Shown here piece by piece: positions 1-10,726 of a stretch of DNA of 64,000 nt. Origin of the DNA: Serpula lacrymans var. lacrymans S7.9 (Eukaryota > Basidiomycota > Agaricomycetes > Boletales > Serpulaceae); assembly GCF_000218685.1 (NCBI RefSeq), contig NW_006763305.1:249762-313761 (forward strand). Direction: 5' to 3'. Each line of letters starts with the position of its first letter. The stretch's first letter is position 1. Made by a program: the position numbers and the translations under genes. Below the pieces are notes generated by a model that ran no database searches, was not told the DNA's origin, and worked only from the letters and a program-made list of their open reading frames with translations.

Positions 1-330
1 TAAGCCAGCCCAGTATACCATATTAAAAACAAAGCTTGAAGGAAGTGTCTAGCCACTTGCTGAGAGCAATCAGGGACTGGAACTAGAGTCCAATGTGAGT
101 AACTAGAGAATAGGAAGCATTGGACTCTGCAATACTGTCCGAAGTTTTGTAAACAAAGGTAAACAAAGCAGCCACAAAGGCGAAATAATAGAGAACACAA
201 TCAATAGTGAATGATAGAAGAATAGATAGAGAAAGGAATAAAAATATATAGGTAGCACAAAGGTGCAGAATCACCAAAACTAACAACCAGGCCTGTCGAC
301 AAACTGCTTGTAGAGTTGCAAAGTCAAGGT
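1..330. other. Left-edge sequence without a recognised gene
   Basis: AT-rich sequence with only short frames that show no recognisable motif and no intron-exon pattern. It directly flanks the nested repeat that begins at about 331. I see no gene here. Confidence 0.5.
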
Positions 331-339
331 TGACAAAAC

Positions 340-740
340 TGTTACAATTAACATACCAGCACCTACTTACGCTTCACTTTTGTACTTCTACTTTTATTTT
401 CCAAGTCACATGACCAGTCATGTGACCATTTACTTTACTTTACATTTTCGACTTTTCATAGTCACATGACCAGTTATGTGACACATCACCTGACCAGTGT
501 CTAGACTTATCATGTGACCAGTCACATGCTAGACATCGGACTTTGAACTTTATTTACAACTGTACAGTACCTCATGTATTTTAGTATATATACAAGAGCA
601 ATACATGGAGAAGGACTCAGTGAGTCCTCCTGTTGTCTAGCACAACTAACTCACTGCAGCCTAAGGGGTAACCACTCCCCATCATCTTCTTTATAGTGTG
701 TTCCTGTGTGCGCCAGAGTAAATAACTCTTGGTTGTTACA
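340..740 (+). mobile_element. Solo LTR of a retrotransposon
   Basis: The 401-bp segment starts TGTTACAATT and ends GGTTGTTACA, the usual TG...CA ends of an LTR, and is flanked by the 5-bp duplication AAAAC (335-339 and 741-745). A TATATATA box lies at about 585-592, followed by a plausible transcribed segment, which sets the + orientation. No gag or pol sequence adjoins it, so it is a solo LTR left by recombination between the two LTRs of a full element. It inserted into copy 1 of the short element: the joined flanks recreate the left end of copy 2 at 18869. Whether it is Copia or Gypsy cannot be told from the LTR alone. Confidence 0.8.
402..537. repeat. Cluster of CACATG/CATGTG palindromic motifs in the LTR
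   Basis: Within the part of the LTR upstream of its TATA box, the motif TCACATGACCAGT and its inverse CATGTGACCAGT recur at about 405-426, 461-482 and 511-528, with a related CACCTGACCAGTG at about 487-499. Each core is an E-box-like CACATG or CATGTG. The position, just upstream of the TATA box, fits an enhancer-like role in the U3 region; the binding protein is not known. Confidence 0.55.
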
Positions 741-1036
741 AAAACCGGATAAACCCGGTCTCTGCTAAAGCAGCCATTGTTCTCCTAGGAGCACAATTGT
801 ACTCCTAGGAGTTATTATACTGTAGCGAGTAGCACCTCCAACTATAAGTAGTAGGGGGTTTAGTATAAAAATACCTCAGTTGTTTCTATAGCCTCTCGGG
901 CAGCGGCTGAGGTATGTTACATTACATTTATTAGAGATCACCTTAAGCTAACATCTATTGTAGTTTCACTTAGGTAAATAATAAAGTCATTTCTATAGCC
1001 TCTTGGGCAGCAGCTGAGTTTCACTTAGTTTTGTTA

Positions 1037-1887
1037 TGTCTCTCTTTGAAGTGCCTTATAAGTGTCTTAACAGTCCTTTAATGGATTTCCAAGTCATCTT
1101 AAGGCCTTGTCAAGATGGCCATAAGCTCAAATCCAGAGCAGCAACCTCCTTGATTGACCTTGACGGAGGGCTTTGTGCTTGAAAAATATTTTGTCTTAAG
1201 TCGTCTTAAATGGCAATTAAGCTCGATTAAGATCAAAAAAATAAGTTCGACTTTTACTGATGACTGGGGCATAGCAGCTACGAAGCAAATATCTATTATC
1301 CTTCAACCATTGATAATGACTGCACTGCCACAATTCGCTATTGTAACGGCCAGCACTGGCAGTATCCAATGGAGGGCCAAAGAGTAAAAGTGCACTCTGC
1401 TCTAACTGTGCCCATCGTTGTGCAATCCTCGTTTTCTCTTCGGCTCGACGCTAACGACAACGAGAGCATTAAAGAAGCAAACAGGCTATTAGGGAATATA
1501 CATCAAATAGAGATAAATATGGACCCATATATGATAATCCTGATAAATGCTCTTTGATCTCCGAATTTAGCACTTAACCTCCCCTTCGCTTCAGCCTGAC
1601 GTAATGCTGGAAAGAACACCTGATGCCGCTTGACTATTGCAATTGTGACACGGGAAAAATGGATTGCAATGTCTAACAGGTGACATGTTATTTCCATTTT
1701 TCTGCGTTCTTCATATAATATTCAATATTCAAGTTTCAACAAAATACATCCGATATCTACAGATTTACCGTGCTAGCCGAGGACTTATAGTATCCCTCGT
1801 GTCGACATTGCCTTAAAGCTTCCCACAAGTTGACGAATCGTGTTTCCGAAATACCCCCCTCATAGACTTCAGCGCTTCAGCTTCAGG
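1037..1887. other. No gene recognised
   Basis: Short frames on both strands (for example 1154-1387 + and 1503-1697 -) have no motif or splice pattern. Parts around 1040-1230 are rich in CTTAA and TTAAG words, which gives a repeat-like look, but I cannot assign it to a family. Confidence 0.4.
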
Positions 1888-2142
1888 ATGGCGAACTCTC
1901 GATTTTTCGACCCAGAGGAACATCAAGCTAGCTTGGATAGACTTTCATCCCTCCTAGAACTATCCATTAGCATTTCAAGACGCCCGAAAATGCGGAAAGG
2001 CATGATTTATCATCAAATGTCCATGAATCTGGTCCTCGAGTGTCAGCGGATTTTCCTAGCAACTTCTAGCCGGGAAGATCCGCTACTGGACAGCTCAGTC
2101 ATGGAGGAACTCGAAAGAATCAGGGGTAGACTCAGCGTGTAA
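1888..2142 (+). CDS. Small hypothetical protein, doubtful
   Basis: An 84-residue frame starts at ATG 1888 and ends with TAA at 2140-2142. It begins MANSRFFDPEEHQ and the predicted protein is mostly helical-looking, with a leucine-containing middle and an acidic end (SVMEELERIRGRLSV). It could be a small single-exon gene or the last exon of something longer, but no upstream exon is evident. I recognise no family. Composition is protein-like, which is the only support. Confidence 0.3.
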   Translation: MANSRFFDPEEHQASLDRLSSLLELSISISRRPKMRKGMIYHQMSMNLVLECQRIFLATSSREDPLLDSSVMEELERIRGRLSV

Positions 2143-2466
2143 CCATTCGTCCCGAGTGTCTTTAATTCGATAACCTCATGCCAGCCCATAATCTAGCATG
2201 TCTCGGTCTATGCACCTCCTTGAAGAAGGGAGGATTTCATGGAATCCCAGGAAAATCATAAAATCATACTTTTTACGTCGACGGCATGTTCGGAACTGTC
2301 TTGTGAATTTGAAGTTGGCTTCAGTGAGCCACTAGTAAAAATGGGCTTTAGAAGGATACTCATAGCCATGTAGGGTACTTCAAATAACATCCTGAGGAAG
2401 CTACTCACAGCAGATCGTGAGTAATGCAATCACATCATTTCCTGCGGCAGCTATTCGATCACTCAT

Positions 2467-2970
2467 GCTGACCAAAACCCTTTTGTCCTCCCAATCACTG
2501 CGGCTGAATACACGACTCACAAAAGTGCGTTTCTCAAATTTCCGGACATACTCAGCTTGACTTTCGTTTGTCCTGCCCGTCTATTATTCATACAGAAGTG
2601 GAACCTGGAGATGACCACTCGAATGATCGTAGAAATGCCACTGAGCAGTCTCAAGCAGGAAAAACCCCGCCCCAGCCTCCTCCTTACCAGAGCGAAGATC
2701 CAAATTTGGAGCAAGTAGAAACCGCTTTTGAGGGCACCCGAGATGTGCCCTCCGCTCCTCAAACCTTACAAAGCCGCATCAACTTGAATATCTTCTACAA
2801 GAGCGTCATATATATGGGCTCTGGACCCAGTCATGATTCCTTGGTTGCGAGCAGGTCTAATCGTGCGGGCGGGAGTATGCTATATCTTTTGTATTTGAAA
2901 TGAAAAGGCTGATAAATAACACTTCCTCGCAGACCGTCAACTTGCGACTCCCTCATCCCCATCTACATGA
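2467..2970 (+). CDS. Possible small spliced gene with a mitochondrial-type N-terminus
   Basis: An ATG at 2467 opens MLTKTLLSSQSLRLNTRL, a basic, serine- and leucine-rich start that resembles a mitochondrial presequence. A first intron could run from GTGCGT (2527) to TACTCAG (about 2554), leading into a proline- and acid-rich exon (2555-2872, with PPQPPPYQSEDP). A second intron from GTATGC at about 2874 to CTCGCAG leads to a short last exon ending in TGA near 2970. The model is a guess made from splice-like signals; no homologous family is recognised. Confidence 0.3.
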
Positions 2971-3514
2971 AATACATATCGGTAACTGCGATTATCGCCG
3001 AGGGATGATAGTCTGGAAACTTGTAGCAGGGCTCTTGATTCATAGCTAAGGAGCGAAAACGCCAAACGCAGGGACTTAGGTTCAACATATACGTGACTTT
3101 GGACCATCACACGAAATTTAGTGCAGGATGTCTGTGCCCTATCTATATGTCTGTTGCTAGTAAACGACTCGACTCGAGTTCTTTCAACTTCATTACCTTG
3201 AGATTTTGTGAAATGTTAACTAACAGGTTTGTGTGTGAGGCCATTTTCAAAATGATAAAATTGGATCGGGTGTTTGGGGATACCGCACTGGGCTTGGCCG
3301 GATAACTACAAAAGCAGGCTCCGTTAAGCAAGGGAGACCTATCGACGGAAGAAACTGCAAAAGCTACTTCAAAGCTAAGGTATAATCCTGATTCGTACTT
3401 CAGCTAGTATCATACATGCGACAAGTATGGAAAACAATGACAGCATACAAAATGCCCACAGCCGTCAGAATATTATTTCAATAAATATTCAACGACATCA
3501 TTCCATTGCAGATT
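2971..3514. other. No gene recognised
   Basis: Intergenic sequence downstream of the thiolase gene that ends at 3515 on the other strand. The frames at 3093-3305 (+) and 3143-3331 (-) are short and overlap each other without motifs. I see nothing else here. Confidence 0.4.
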
Positions 3515-5495
3515 CTACAACTTAGCGCGTTTGAGTACGTAGGCTGACGACCTTTTGGATTTCACCTTGTAGACGTCGGCGCGAGTGATTGGTCGACATT
3601 CGTGTGCGTGATTATATCCCAGTCTGTCATCACATGAGCCTCTGAGAATATGGTCTGTACAAACACTATACCTGATTCGTCCATCTTCACCGCCAGGCTT
3701 ATAGAACTCGGGACGGCGGAGAAGGCTAATGACCACAGCTCCTCCGATACCAATGTTATGGATGAGGCCATACTTTCCACGTTTATCTGCGCCTTCGAAT
3801 AATGCTGGCGCCTGCATCGGACCAGCCCCTGTTATAGTTGATAGTTCTGACATCAGTAAGTAAGAAATCTCGACACGAACTTACAGCCTCGTAGCTGCAC
3901 TAAAGGCAGGACGATTCAAAACAAATTCGTGAATGGAGATTAAATCGACATACTGGTGATAAAGAAATGCATGCCTAACCCAGTTGCTCCGAGGGGGTGA
4001 CCCTTGGCTTCAAGGCCGCCGCTCGGATTCACCACATACTTACCGCCATACTGCGGCGAACTGCTCAGCGCATTACATAGTACCAAAGAGAAATCGATCT
4101 CTTACCGTGTTATCACCCCTTTCTACTAGTTTATGGGCTTCATCGGGCATGCAAAGTCCCAAAGCGGCATATGTAATGAGCTTTTGGTGGTTAGTCCAAC
4201 AAAATAGGTTGACATTATCGGTGCTCACCTCGTTGGAGGCAAAACAGTCGTGGAGTTCGATTACGCCCACTTGGTCTCTTCCCTCACCTTCGTGGAATCC
4301 AGCCTGTTGAAAGACCTTGTCTGCACACCTCTCCGACATCCCATATCCAACCACTTCCATGGCACTGCGCCCTTCAAATGCTAGTGGTTGGTCGGTTTCC
4401 AATGCTTGAGCTACAATCTCGATTGCTTGATTCTCGAGCCTATGAGCATGTACGAAATCTTCAGATGCTACAATGCAACAAGCTGCCCCATCCTTGCACA
4501 CCATATATAAAGATAATATGGGAAAAAAGAAAAGTTAGGACTTACAGAAGTTGGGCTACACATGAACTTCGTAAGCTGATTGTTTATTTTGGGAGCCTGG
4601 AGAACTTGTTCCTTGGTCCACCCATTTCGGAATTGAGAGTAAGGGTTATTCACGGAGTGTTTGTGATTCTTCGATGCTAAGGATATAACACGGTCAACAA
4701 AAAGAATCTGATTGAAAAGTATTTTACTGACCTATCGAGGCGAGATGCTCTATGCTTCCCCCGTACTTTTCAAAGTACTCTTGCCCAGCGTTCGCGAACA
4801 TCCTCGGAGCTTCTGGTCCAAAGTTTGTCCCAGCCGTCATTAAGGCCTCGAGTTCTTTCGTCCTCTCACTAAAAAGCCCTACAGGGGAGGGCCTATCTGG
4901 AAAATTGGTGCCAACTTGAATACTCCCAGGTGACATGCGTTCAAATCCTAGAGCCAAAGCACAGTCTACCAGACCAGATTTCACAAGGTTATTAGCCTGG
5001 TATAATGCCGTACTTCCGGTGGAGCAATTATTGTTCACGTTGATTATTGGGATACCTGTCATACCAAGATTGTAAAGTGCCCTCTGGGTCAAATCAGAGG
5101 TCGGCTTGTTCCATGAGTAGAAGAAAGCAAACCTGGCCACTTGTTGAATCTCCGTAGCAATACCCGACGAATGCAGTCTCAATATCATCGTATGTGAGGC
5201 CTAACAGGTTCAAGTGTATGACCTTCAGATCAAAGCAAGCCATATCATGCCTGGTACTCACCAGCATCAAGAAGTGCCTTTGTTCCCGCTTCGAGGCCCA
5301 TCTTCACCCGTATTTCATTAGATGCCCTTATATCTATCGGGGTGGACTTACATCTTCTGTAGTTCTCAGTCCTCTAGGCTGTAAATTGAGAATCATCATG
5401 CCGCTCATTTGTAATGAGTTATAAATGATTCTTACCTTAATGAAAGCAGTAGAACTGCACCCAATGATAAAAGATCTCTGTCCTTTTACCTTCAT
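3515..5495 (-). CDS. SCP2-type thiolase (lipid-transfer/3-ketoacyl-CoA thiolase-like), peroxisomal
   Basis: A multi-exon gene on the minus strand. The first exon starts at 5495 with [15 protein letters not shown]. Thiolase hallmarks follow in order: the nucleophile-cysteine region [16 protein letters not shown] (about 5020-5050), a second active-site segment [12 protein letters not shown] (about 4240-4265), and [17 protein letters not shown] (about 3985-4035) with the catalytic His of GHPLGATG. The conserved NNNCSTGS form is that of SCP2/SCPx thiolases rather than classical Erg10-type enzymes. The protein ends KRAKL, a peroxisomal PTS1 signal. About eight or nine short introns interrupt it, for example one between GDSTSGQ and RALYNLGM near 5120. 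There is no SCP2 sterol-carrier domain after the thiolase part. Likely role: thiolytic cleavage in peroxisomal beta-oxidation or a related acyl-CoA reaction; the substrate cannot be told from sequence. Confidence 0.88.
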
Positions 5496-6249
5496 GTTGA
5501 CTTGAATGACTGATCCTTACGAGGAGTATCGTTGATGTGAATAGTAGACGAGCGTTATGCAGCTGGAACAAGCTCCTTGAAGTCCATTCCGTTGCACCTT
5601 AAGCAGGGCTTTTAAGCCTTTTGGAGGGCTTATCGGTTGATTTCGCAGGTTATGCAGGTAATGTAAAGGCCTTAAAGGATATTCTTTTCGTTGATAAAAA
5701 TAGGGCCAAGGCCCCCCTCTCGTGCGACAGTCAGACTTACAACTTACATTGCATTGCCATTATGGATATTAATCTCCCGAACATATCCATCCATACTTAT
5801 CTCCGAGTGACACGCATCTCTTCATCCCTCTTATAGAGCTTGACACGACCATGGATGGTGATGATCTTCTTGATCCATTGCCACACCGTGTAGGCGACTT
5901 TCGCAAAATGCTGAAACTCGAGAAATAAGATAGACTTAAAGAGAAGACAGGAAATTATCAGCTACTTATACCCACTTGCAATGTGGCAGAGCTCGACGTT
6001 TGATTGACTATCATCGATGTTGGACTAGTAAGGGAGACTAAATTTTGTTGGGCCTCGCCATCGACATTGCCATGATGATTGAACGAAATCCACTGGCAAA
6101 ATTTGGTCATGTTCTGGTATACCATAGTCATAGTGTAAATATCACGTATCCCATTTTCTAACCCATCTGTCGTTAAATCCTACAAACATACCACCAGTAC
6201 ATCATTTCCCTGTTACTCATAATTCACCGCACTCCTCCTTCCACATCCC
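5496..6249. other. Intergenic; no gene recognised
   Basis: This is the upstream region of the thiolase gene (its start is 5495) and the 3' flank of the membrane-protein gene ending at 6250. The + frame at 5621-5836 has no motif. I see no RNA gene or clear repeat. Confidence 0.4.
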
Positions 6250-8256
6250 TCACCGTACGGCCTTCTTCGTACTCCTCGTATGCATAACACCGACATCATC
6301 GTGAGAATACAAGCTGGAGGCATCGTCCGCATGGTATCCGGCTGTAGACATTGAACTTCCACCTTGCTCGCGTGGAGCGTCGACGTCGAAGTAGCTGGAT
6401 ATTATGGAGGAGGGCGAGAGGGGCGAGTGAGGCGAGCGTGGTCGTTGAGAGGAGAGAGTACGAGGGGAGGCCTCTAAATGCGAGGAAGAACGTGAAGACG
6501 AGTGTGAGTACGAAGATTCAACCGGGTGCGACGGAGGAGACACGGGTGATGACGACCGTGATTCATGCGTAGACATCGGGGAGAGCGGGATCGTGTCCAT
6601 CTCCTCCTCATCAGGCATGTTCGCTATTCTCCACTTAACACTCGCTTTGGGATTCTGAATAGTGCTCGTGCTCGAGGGCGTACGAGTATTCGTACGTGCC
6701 ACTGCTTGGTGAGAGTGTGAGTGGTGCTCAGCGAAAGCCTCGCGCGTCGTGGGTCTCCTCACCACTATCGGTGGTACGTAAGCGATCCCTCCGCCTTGAC
6801 CCCGTCCTCCACCCCGGCTCAGGCTATCGCAGAAAAATACAACATCATCAACGCTCCCCCACCTTACAGAACCCATCTTCCCATCACGCGGTTTTTCATC
6901 CTCACTTAAGCCTAGCCCCGCTTCGACCTCCCGCACTTTCGTCTTTGCGATAGTGCGTCGTTGATATGCTATGATAGCGGTGGCAACGACGAGGGCAACG
7001 CCTACGAGAGTGAGCGGGACGGCGTACGCTGCGGTCGGAGGTGGAATGACTGTAGCGGAAAGGTTTGGAATCGGGGAGGAGGGCGCTGAGGGGCGAGAAC
7101 TTGAGTGGGGGAGTGCAGATGAGGATGAAAGTGGTGATCTCGGAGGGGAGGTAGTTTCGTACCCGTTCGGTTCAGACGTTGTGTCCGTATCTGCGGTTGA
7201 CTGAGAGTGTGAAACATCGGTGCGTGTCAACGTCGGTGAACCTTGTTCATCCCCTGAAGCTTGCTGAGAATCCGATGAAGGTGGCGATGAAGGAGAAGCC
7301 GCGGAGAAGGGATTTGTGCCTGCGTCTGCTATTGGCCGAAAGGGTGGGGCGTGCTCCACTGATGGGTCAGCCCCAGCCTCTGGAATTGGTGGGGAATTCG
7401 ATGGGGGTTGGTAAGAAGGTGAAAAGTTTGTCATTGGAGGGTCTTGTGCGGCCGCAGGTGGTGAACCAGAGGTCGGCAAGGAGGAAGGTGGAGCAGACTG
7501 GGGACCTCCTTCATCCTGGTTTTGAATGCTGGCGGGAGGTGAAGCTATACATGGGCACGGAGTAAGTTAGTTCAGATGTAGAATCGTCGGACCAGGGTAA
7601 GCTCGAAAGGCGAACTTACAATGGACGGAGGACCAAGGAGAGGTAACTATTTGACCCGTATCACCCTCCATCTGGATGTACACGTCAGCTTTTGGGGCGA
7701 TACTAGACAAAAGCAAGGAAAGTCAGCCCCTACTGCAAAATCACAAAAGTACGAAATCATGGTATTAAAACGATCAAATGTAAATTGGGAGGAGCAACAG
7801 AGAGAAAAAGTTATAGATATGACGTAAGTGAGTATAAGCTTACAGAGTAGTTGTGTACGGCCCCGAAGTCTGGTGCACATCAGGCCAGGAAGCATCTCCG
7901 CAACTTGTTTGTGGTGTAGCGTCTGCCTTTCCCGTATCCACATTACTATTAGACTCTCCTCCTTCATTACCACTGTCGTCTCCGTTGTCAGAATGGTCAT
8001 GAGACCTTATACCAGGGCCACCGCTGGTAGAGAGGTCGGGACATAATCTGAATGAGGGAGTAGCTTCAGGTGAGCTCCATTCCGCAACGAGCCTGTTTCT
8101 TGGGCTGAAAGCGGATCCTGAGGTGGGACTTGTCCAAATGATGTCACTGGGAATGGTTGTAGTGGAAGTGGAGGGGGAGGCACTGGTTTCGTCGTATAGG
8201 GAAAATAAAAGGAGAAGATAGATTGGAAGAGAACGTAGTGACGTATGGTCTCCCAT
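6250..8256 (-). CDS. Secreted-type, Ser/Thr/Pro-rich single-pass membrane protein
   Basis: Three exons fit well: 7844-8256, 7620-7702 and 6250-7544, giving 596 aa with consistent phases. The start MGDHTSLRSLPIYLLLLFSL looks like a signal peptide. The ectodomain has IIWTSPTSGSAFSPRNRLVA followed by EWSSPEATPSFRLCP and a second cysteine-containing part, a layout common in basidiomycete cell-surface proteins. A long Ser/Thr/Pro-rich stalk (likely O-glycosylated) leads to one membrane helix near 6950-7000 (VPLTLVGVALVVATAIIAYQ) and a basic stop-transfer YQRRTIAKTKVRE. The cytoplasmic tail of over 200 residues is Ser/Pro-rich and has several SPxSP-type sites. The topology resembles wall-stress sensors (Wsc/Mid2 type), but no WSC domain is present. 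Function is unknown. Confidence 0.75.
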
Positions 8257-8567
8257 GACGATAAGAACAGCAAAAAGAGCGACAGATAGCAGAAGAAAAG
8301 ACTGGAGATAATATAAAGAGTGGAATGGACCGTTCTCAGGACCAGCTTGAGACGGGTTGAATATTAGAGACGGGCTAGAATTTCACGCCGGCGTGCCTCG
8401 TGATGGATGAGAATGAAGAAAAGCAAATGAATAGGACTCTTGGAGAGACATTGAAGGTCGGAACATTGCAATGCTGGCGGGTGGTCTGGGACATGTCTCT
8501 TGCCTTTGCGGTCGTTTTGGTATGTGGTAGATAATATTCTTTTTTTTTTCCATTTTTGGCTAGAGTT

Positions 8568-9129
8568 TTAGGGAGCATAAGGCGTCGATGCCGTTGAGTC
8601 GATCTCCATTTTGGCGCTAACACCTTGAGCGGGGGAGGTGAGGGCGCGGGAAGCGAACTCAACCAGTTGTTGCCTGGTAATGAATGGGCTCAGCTTATAC
8701 TTTCGGGACACGCCAATTTCAGAATGAGTATATAGGTAGAATTAGACATGTATACATGTGTGATCCAGGTATACAGAATAGGGTAGGGAGCAAATGATGA
8801 AGTAGGACGAACCTCTTGTGTTCTCTGATTCGCTCCAACACCTCGATCACATCGTCTTGCTCATCCACGAGCATCTCTCCACCAGGTAACACATTGGCAA
8901 GTTCCTTAGCCTGGTTAAGCGTACTCTTGAAGTCATTTGTCTGCGAGATAAGTCGTCAGAGTGGTGCAACCATCTAATAATCACTTTGGGTTATACGAAC
9001 GGCGTGCAGGAGGGCTTGTTTGGCTTGTGGTGTGGCAGTACCTTCTGTTTTTTGAGTGAGCTCAAGTATGGTGGCTAGTTTTGGGAGGAGGGACTCGAAA
9101 AGCGCGGTCGGTAATGTGTTTGAAGTCAT
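8568..9129 (-). CDS. MED9: Mediator complex subunit 9-like protein
   Basis: A small spliced gene starting at 9129 with MTSNTLPTALFESLLPKL. Exon 1 carries the helix FESLLPKLATILELTQ, exon 2 (about 8815-8938) carries NDFKSTLNQAKELANVLPGG and VDEQDDVIEVLERIREHK, and a last exon ends at the TAA at 8568-8570 with PFITRQQLVEFASRALTSPA. The pattern of an LLPxL helix, then a DFKxxLxxAxxLAxxLPGG segment and a QDxxIExLExxR helix matches MED9 of the Mediator middle module as I know it. Splice junctions are uncertain: intron 1 may use GTTCGT and intron 2 a GAG acceptor. The protein would act in the nucleus as a bridge between activators and RNA polymerase II. A frame at 8375-8662 on the same strand overlaps the last exon and is not separate. 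Confidence 0.6.
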
Positions 9130-9415
9130 GTTTGCCAGTGGTGGCGAAGACAGCCACAGAACCGGTTCAGGGAGAGTTAATGTTTTAATCACCGCGAATA
9201 TGTATATTTGATCACTTTCTCCATGAACAATTTGAAGACCACTACTACCAATGCAAAATGTGCCTTGCTTATGGAGTTATGTTTTGATAATGTTTCTAAT
9301 CACCACTACCTCACCTCAAGGCCTCAAACTCAAGAGCGCTTCCCAAGGGTATTCTTCACTTTGAATCCTACTTCGTCGATTTTCCCTACCAAGCATTTCC
9401 AAGACCTCTTGATAT

Positions 9416-10726
9416 TTAATTTGGTTTCTGGCGGTTCAAGTTGTACTGCTCTTCCAACGCTATAGTCAGAACGCAGAAAATGAAGCAGTCTTTCTTCTTT
9501 GTGAGATCCAGAACATAGTCGGATATCTGATAGGTGTTCAAACTGCACAAAACTGACACGGGCTGCAACGGGTTTGGCGGTGCCCGTGCCGCGTGGCGTG
9601 GCTCTAATATCCCTTCCATCACAAAAAACCTCACTCTTTCTTTGTTTACCAGGAACCCCAGGACAACAGGATTCTGCTCACCCAATGCCACCTGATGATA
9701 GATGCAAGCTGCACTTGCCATTGCAGCCCGATTTCCCGCCGGATCTCCGCTTCCAGGCAGTGGAATATCAGTTACTTCTCCGGTCCCGATCACCACACAC
9801 CATATGGGAGGCTCCCTTCCAGTGGATACCCTAGCATTCTCGTCCGTAACACGATGCTTTATGCACCAAGAAAAATCCGGCTTCTGGTTCAAGGTTTCAA
9901 GTTCTTGTGGAAGGGTGCTCCCCTTTTTACTATACGCCCCATTGATGGTTTTCAGCTCGCACTCTCTTCAGAAAATAAGTATAAGTAGTCTGTAAATGTT
10001 TAAACTAATTATAACGATATCAATAATGCACTTACGTCCAACTCGCGTCAACATCAGGGCTATAACTTAGCCTCCGTAAGATTGGATCCCACACCATAGC
10101 TTTCCATACTTCATGGGATATTTCTATTTCTTCCGTATTTTTCAGACATTGGGCCTTTTTTCGCGATTCCAGCAGCCTATCTATGTCCATAATGCGCATA
10201 CTATGCTCTGGAGGTGTTTTAGGTAAATATTTGTTGAAAGGTCCTTTGGTCCTTGCTTTGGCTACCACCCTAGAAACCCATGGCAACTTGTCCTTCACCT
10301 GGTCCATGAGCGAAACCTAGAGGACCGGAGTTAAAGGAACAGGCGACTGGCAAGACCACTGAAAAAAGCAAACCGAATCTCGTAGAAGCTTTTCAGCGAT
10401 TTCTTCCGTACGCTCTAGCAGAAACTTGATACTAATGTGGGCCTCATTCAACGTCCTCGGGGGCCTTGCCTGAAATCCTACGTGCTCTGCCCAATCATCA
10501 AAGGCACCCATATCCGGTGCACTTCTAACGCGAACATGAATGCTTTGTGTAGAACTTTGAGCTTATTTGCTCCTTACCTGTAGGTTCTCTCATGATCATT
10601 TGGTGACAAGACTGGTAGTTGTTGCGTGGCCCAGGACTTCCAAAAGCTGGTTTACTACGTGTAAGCAAGGTAGCGTGTCGTGAGCAGCCTGAGTAATATG
10701 GTGTCTTACTTGCCTGCCATCGTCAT
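9416..10726 (-). CDS. Uncharacterised multi-exon protein
   Basis: Linked minus-strand exons can be joined: about 10317-10511 (MGAFDDWAEHVGFQARPPRT, then a helix LLERTEEIAEKLLRD), 10032-10307 (LPWVSRVVAKARTKGPFNKY) and 9416-9982 (NQKPDFSWCIKHRV, then PPIWCVVIGTGEVTDIPLPG and HQVALGEQNPVVLGFLVNKE). The join between the last two, DASWT|ECELKTINGAYS, keeps phase over a GTAAGT...AG intron. A first exon may start at 10726, but its junction phase does not close. I do not recognise the family. The order PDF, then VVIGTGE, then a strand-rich end is loosely reminiscent of fungal PD-(D/E)XK-like proteins; this is speculation. The last 30 residues after TKKKDCFIFCVL look less conserved and may be intron read-through. 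Confidence 0.55.

Larger units (their letters stand above)
331..1036 (+). repeat. Short inverted-terminal element, copy 1 (split by a solo LTR)
   Basis: This is a non-coding element of about 300 bp that occurs a second time at 18869-19210 in the same orientation. The left end reads TGACAAAAC and the right end reads GTTTTGTTA, an imperfect inverted pair. The left 9 bp (331-339) are separated from the rest (746-1036) by an LTR at 340-740, with AAAAC duplicated on both sides; removing the LTR and one AAAAC gives the uninterrupted left end seen in copy 2. Inside are two CTCCTAGGAG palindromes in one unit (about 774-812), a hairpin TACCTCAG/CTGAGGTA (about 872-914) and a 29-bp direct repeat (about 883-911 and 990-1018). 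No coding capacity is visible. A MITE-like or otherwise non-autonomous element is the best description; the superfamily is unknown. No clear target duplication flanks this copy. Confidence 0.75.

Noticed and set aside
8375..8662. A 95-residue minus-strand frame beside MED9
   Set aside because: It overlaps the last MED9 exon in another frame and contains poly-Lys and low-complexity stretches; MED9 explains the sequence better.
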